Assembly (NCBI RefSeq): GCF_014852005.1 | Contig: NZ_JACVAU010000002.1 | Span: forward strand, 1-64,000 | Source: Pseudoxanthomonas sp. PXM03 | GTDB taxonomy: Bacteria > Pseudomonadota > Gammaproteobacteria > Xanthomonadales > Xanthomonadaceae | Reading direction: 5' to 3' | DNA length: 64,000 bases | Part shown: piece after piece, positions 61,626 to 64,000 of the stretch | Numbering within the stretch: position 1 is the first letter of the stretch | How the letters are laid out: each line of letters opens with the position of its first letter | Notes under the pieces: model-generated | Seen by the model: the letters and a program-made list of their open reading frames with translations, nothing else | The model's database searches: none | Told to the model about the DNA's origin: nothing | Translations under genes and position numbers: made by a program

Positions 61626-62858
61626 ATGCCCGACACGTCGAAATCCGCAGCCCGAACCGATCAGCGCGAAGCTCCCGATTCCGATCGCGACTCCGCGCAT
61701 ATGGATCCCATGCCGGACAGCGGGACCGCTGACCAGCTTCCGGACATCGAAGAAAGGCAGCTCAAGCGCCTGATCGATGGCGTCGTCGACTTCGCCATCT
61801 ACATGCTGGATACCGAAGGGTATGTGCGCAGCTGGAATACCGGCGGCGAGCGCATCAAGGGCTACACCCGGGATGAAGTCATCGGCACCCACTTTTCGCG
61901 CTTCTACACCCCGGATGACATCGCCAGTGGCGCACCCGCACGGGGACTTCGCATCGCACGGGCGGAAGGACGCTTCACCGCAGAGGGCTGGCGCGTGCGC
62001 AAGGATGGCTCCGCGTTCCATGCCAGCGTGGTGATCGACCCCATCTGGCAGGACGACGTGCTGGTCGGCTACGCGAAGGTCACGCGCGACATCACCGACC
62101 GCCTCGAACACCAGGAACGGCTGGAACAATCCCGCGATGCCCTCCTGCAGTCGCACAAGCTTGAAGCCATCGGAAAGCTGACGCTGGGCCTGGCGCATGA
62201 CTTCAACAACCTGCTCAACATCATCATCAACAGCCTGGAACTCGTGGATCACTACACGATGCAGCCCAAGGCGAAGAAGCATCTGCAGGGCGCGATGCGG
62301 GCGGCGGAGCGTGGCGCGCTGCTCACCCGGCAGTTGCTGACCTTCGGCACCGGACGCGTGCTGGTATCGGAACGGCATTCCGTGGCCACCGTCATCCACG
62401 ACGCGATGGATACGTTGCGGCGCGCATGCCACGACGGCGTGACCCTGCATGCCCGCTTCGATGACGACCTACCTGGGATCGATGTCGACCGCGAACAACT
62501 GGAGGCCGCCCTGCTCAACCTGGTGTCCAACAGCCGCGATGCGATGCCCGCCGGAGGTCACATCGCGATCACGGCGACGCTGCGAGACTGCGCGCTCCCG
62601 CACGCTGCGGATGCGCCACCCAGTCGCTTCATCTGCATCCAGGTCAGCGACGACGGCGAAGGCATTCCGGTGGAAGACCAGGCACGCGTGTTCGAGCCCT
62701 TCTACACCACGAAGGAGGTGGGCAAGGGCAGCGGGTTGGGCTTGAGCCAGGTGTTCGGGTTCGCGCGCCAGTCCGGCGGATTCGCGGAACTGAAAAGCGC
62801 TTCCGGCGAGGGCACCACCGTTTCCCTTTGCCTTCCCGTCCCACGAGATTCCGAATGA
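61626..62858 (+). CDS. PAS-domain sensor histidine kinase
   Basis: A 410-residue soluble kinase: a PAS domain (about 45-160; VDFAIYMLDTEGYVRSWNTG, GTHFSRFYTPDD, YAKVTRDITDRLE), HisKA domain with GKLTLGLAHDFNNLLNIIIN (His191), and a HATPase with LLNLVSNSRDAMPAGG and EPFYTTKEVGKGSGLGL. The HDFNN form is that of bacteriophytochrome-like/FixL-like kinases. The signal is unknown; no TM segment, so it is cytosolic. It overlaps its receiver partner (ATGA). Confidence 0.93.
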   Translation: MPDTSKSAARTDQREAPDSDRDSAHMDPMPDSGTADQLPDIEERQLKRLIDGVVDFAIYMLDTEGYVRSWNTGGERIKGYTRDEVIGTHFSRFYTPDDIASGAPARGLRIARAEGRFTAEGWRVRKDGSAFHASVVIDPIWQDDVLVGYAKVTRDITDRLEHQERLEQSRDALLQSHKLEAIGKLTLGLAHDFNNLLNIIINSLELVDHYTMQPKAKKHLQGAMRAAERGALLTRQLLTFGTGRVLVSERHSVATVIHDAMDTLRRACHDGVTLHARFDDDLPGIDVDREQLEAALLNLVSNSRDAMPAGGHIAITATLRDCALPHAADAPPSRFICIQVSDDGEGIPVEDQARVFEPFYTTKEVGKGSGLGLSQVFGFARQSGGFAELKSASGEGTTVSLCLPVPRDSE

Positions 62859-63214
62859 CCGATGCCAGACGCCTGCTGCTGATCGACGACGAAGCCGACC
62901 TGCTCGACATCCTCTCGGATGCGTTCGAGATCGCCGGGTTCGAGGTCGTGACGGCCATCGATGGCCAGAAGGCCATGGCATGCCTGCATGACGGGACGCA
63001 TTTCGATGTCGTGATCTCGGACGTGGCCATGCCGGGCCACATCTCCGGCATCGATGTGGCCCGGGAAGCCGCTGCCCTGCATCCCGATGCCCGCGTGATC
63101 CTCGCCTCGGGCCATCCGCGCGCGGAACTGCCGCCGCTGCCGGACCGCGTGCGCTACCTGCCCAAGCCCTACCGGGTCACCCAGCTGCTGCAGACGATCA
63201 ACGCTGCGGACTGA
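62855..63214 (+). CDS. Single-domain response regulator
   Basis: A 119-residue receiver-only protein: LLLIDDEADLLDIL, VVISDVAMPGHISG with phosphorylated Asp56, ILASGHPR (Ser/Thr switch) and YLPKPYRVTQLL (Lys-Pro). There is no output domain. It is translationally coupled to the PAS kinase and presumably its phosphate acceptor, possibly in a relay or as a feedback sink. Confidence 0.93.
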   Translation: MTDARRLLLIDDEADLLDILSDAFEIAGFEVVTAIDGQKAMACLHDGTHFDVVISDVAMPGHISGIDVAREAAALHPDARVILASGHPRAELPPLPDRVRYLPKPYRVTQLLQTINAAD

Positions 63215-63382
63215 ACACCGGGTCGCGGAGGCGCGCCTGCGCGCAGGCTTTTCGTCCACCGTGCGCCGGGCTTGGTCGCCCGCGCCGTGCTTTCGTCGCG
63301 CGCGCATTGTCCGCCGCATCCTGCCCCGGCACGCTGTCCGCATGTCGCCCGTTGGTGGCGCGCCGACCGAAGGAGCCTGTCC

Positions 63383-63607
63383 GTGAAGACCCTTATCGCC
63401 CTGCTCGCCTGGTGCCTGCTGTTCTTGCTGTGCTGGCCGCTCGCCCTGCTGGCGCTGGTGGCGTGGCCGCTGGTGTGGCTGCTGTCGCTGCCGTTCCGTC
63501 TGGTGGGCATCACCTTCTCCGCCCTGTTCTCGTTCCTGCACGCCGTGCTGATGCTGCCGGCGCGGCTGCTGGGCGGGCGTCCGCGCGCACCGTTGGTGTC
63601 GGCATGA
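63383..63607 (+). CDS. Small membrane protein
   Basis: A 74-residue protein from GTG 63383, supported by an AGGAG ribosome site 7 bp upstream. Nearly all of it is hydrophobic: two long helices rich in Leu, Ala and Trp (ALLAWCLLFLLCWPLALLAL; VAWPLVWLLSLPF), then a short basic tail. No family is recognised. It overlaps the next gene (ATGA at 63604-63607). Confidence 0.72.
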   Translation: MKTLIALLAWCLLFLLCWPLALLALVAWPLVWLLSLPFRLVGITFSALFSFLHAVLMLPARLLGGRPRAPLVSA

Positions 63608-64000
63608 GCGCCGTTCGGTCACGCGTGGCGAAGGCCGCGCTATCGGGCTCGATGGGCACCGTGCTGCTATTCGGTGCGGTGGAATCCGCCGCTGCGGCCG
63701 AGCGCACGCCCGAACAGCTCACCCAGGTGATCGATGCACTGGATACGGCGGTGTTCGATACCTTCAACACCTGCGCCGACCCCGCGCAACTGGTGAAGCA
63801 CGCCACCTACTTCGACGAGGCCGTGGAGTTCTACCACGACAACGGCGGCGTCACCTGGACGCGCGAGGACATGATCGGCCGGACCCGCGAGAACGTCTGC
63901 GGCCGCTATCGGCGCGAACGCGTACCGGGCACGCTGGAGGTATTTCCGATCAAGGGCTTCGGCGCGATCGCACAGGGCACGCACCGGTTCTGCGCGATGA
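63604..64000 (+). CDS. Secreted NTF2-like (SnoaL/DUF4440-type) protein, partial
   Basis: The first 132 codons of a gene cut by the window end. A hydrophobic N-terminus (about 10-28, GSMGTVLLFGAVESAAAA) suggests a signal peptide; the body AVFDTFNTCADPAQLVKHA, YFDEAVEFYHDNGGVTWTRE and VPGTLEVFPIKGFGAIAQGT resembles NTF2-like DUF4440 proteins. Function unknown. It is translationally coupled to the small membrane protein upstream. Confidence 0.78.
   Translation, partial: MSAVRSRVAKAALSGSMGTVLLFGAVESAAAAERTPEQLTQVIDALDTAVFDTFNTCADPAQLVKHATYFDEAVEFYHDNGGVTWTREDMIGRTRENVCGRYRRERVPGTLEVFPIKGFGAIAQGTHRFCAM

Overview
The window is a GC-rich chromosomal segment whose gene content points to the Xanthomonadaceae, with a Pseudoxanthomonas- or Stenotrophomonas-like organism most likely. 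This rests on an sdhCDAB-sdhE-ygfX-lol cluster, a DUF6116 miniprotein, a MetX-type acyltransferase with GNSMGG at the nucleophile, a UbiM-like hydroxylase, and dense families of palindromic intergenic repeats. The genus is an inference; no rRNA is present.

Layout. 1-520: tail of an IS3-family transposase, then one small gene flanked by attC-like sites (integron cassette relic). 572-7243 (minus): an SDH operon with both flavinylation/assembly factors (SdhAF4-like, SdhE), YgfX, a MAPEG protein and the LolC-LolD lipoprotein exporter. 7283-9467 (plus): YgfZ and a UbiH/UbiM-type hydroxylase behind a candidate FNR/ANR box. 9485-15269 (minus): glutaryl-CoA dehydrogenase, acetyltransferase, nucleotidyltransferase-like protein, GST, a fused E1 alpha/beta 2-oxoacid dehydrogenase and an FMN reductase. 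15.4-28 kb: mixed housekeeping and envelope genes (glycine-zipper proteins, TatD, TcdA, cytochrome c, cold-shock protein, PldA, ArsC-like, sterol desaturase family, GST, class I fumarase). 27.6-29 kb: an ECF41 sigma factor with its carboxymuconolactone-decarboxylase partner, each preceded by an ECF41-type promoter motif. 29-40.5 kb: TRIC channel, LytS/LytTR two-component pair, RND permease and adaptor, ABC exporter, PQQ-type sugar dehydrogenase, thioesterase. 40.57-41.36 kb holds no convincing gene but a large inverted structured element. 41.4-43.5 kb (minus): omega-amidase and aminotransferase. 44.1-51.3 kb: the complete ccmABCDEFGHI cytochrome c maturation operon, with palindromic elements between ccmA/ccmB and ccmE/ccmF. 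51.7-54.6 kb: EEP hydrolase, MetX-type acyltransferase, cysteine-dioxygenase-like enzyme. 54637: tRNA-Leu(CAA), followed by an AT-richer stretch with two unknown genes separated by attC sites. 57.3-64 kb: small accessory genes (Arr, YciI-like, VOC, AraC, Rof-like), a histidine kinase/response regulator pair and a partial NTF2-like gene at the edge.

How the genes fit together. SDH, fumarase, GcdH, E1, the ubiquinone hydroxylase and the Ccm system form a respiratory theme; MetX and the thiol dioxygenase are adjacent sulfur amino-acid genes; omega-amidase and aminotransferase form a transaminase/omega-amidase pair. The most unusual material is non-coding: (i) the 790-bp inverted element at 40.57-41.36 kb, whose two arms show compensatory base-pair changes in equivalent hairpins; (ii) paired-hairpin elements placed inside the ccm operon while leaving open frames that overlap the stop of the upstream gene and the start of the downstream gene; (iii) two separate integron-cassette remnants. 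Statements on function come from reading motifs by eye; no database search was run.
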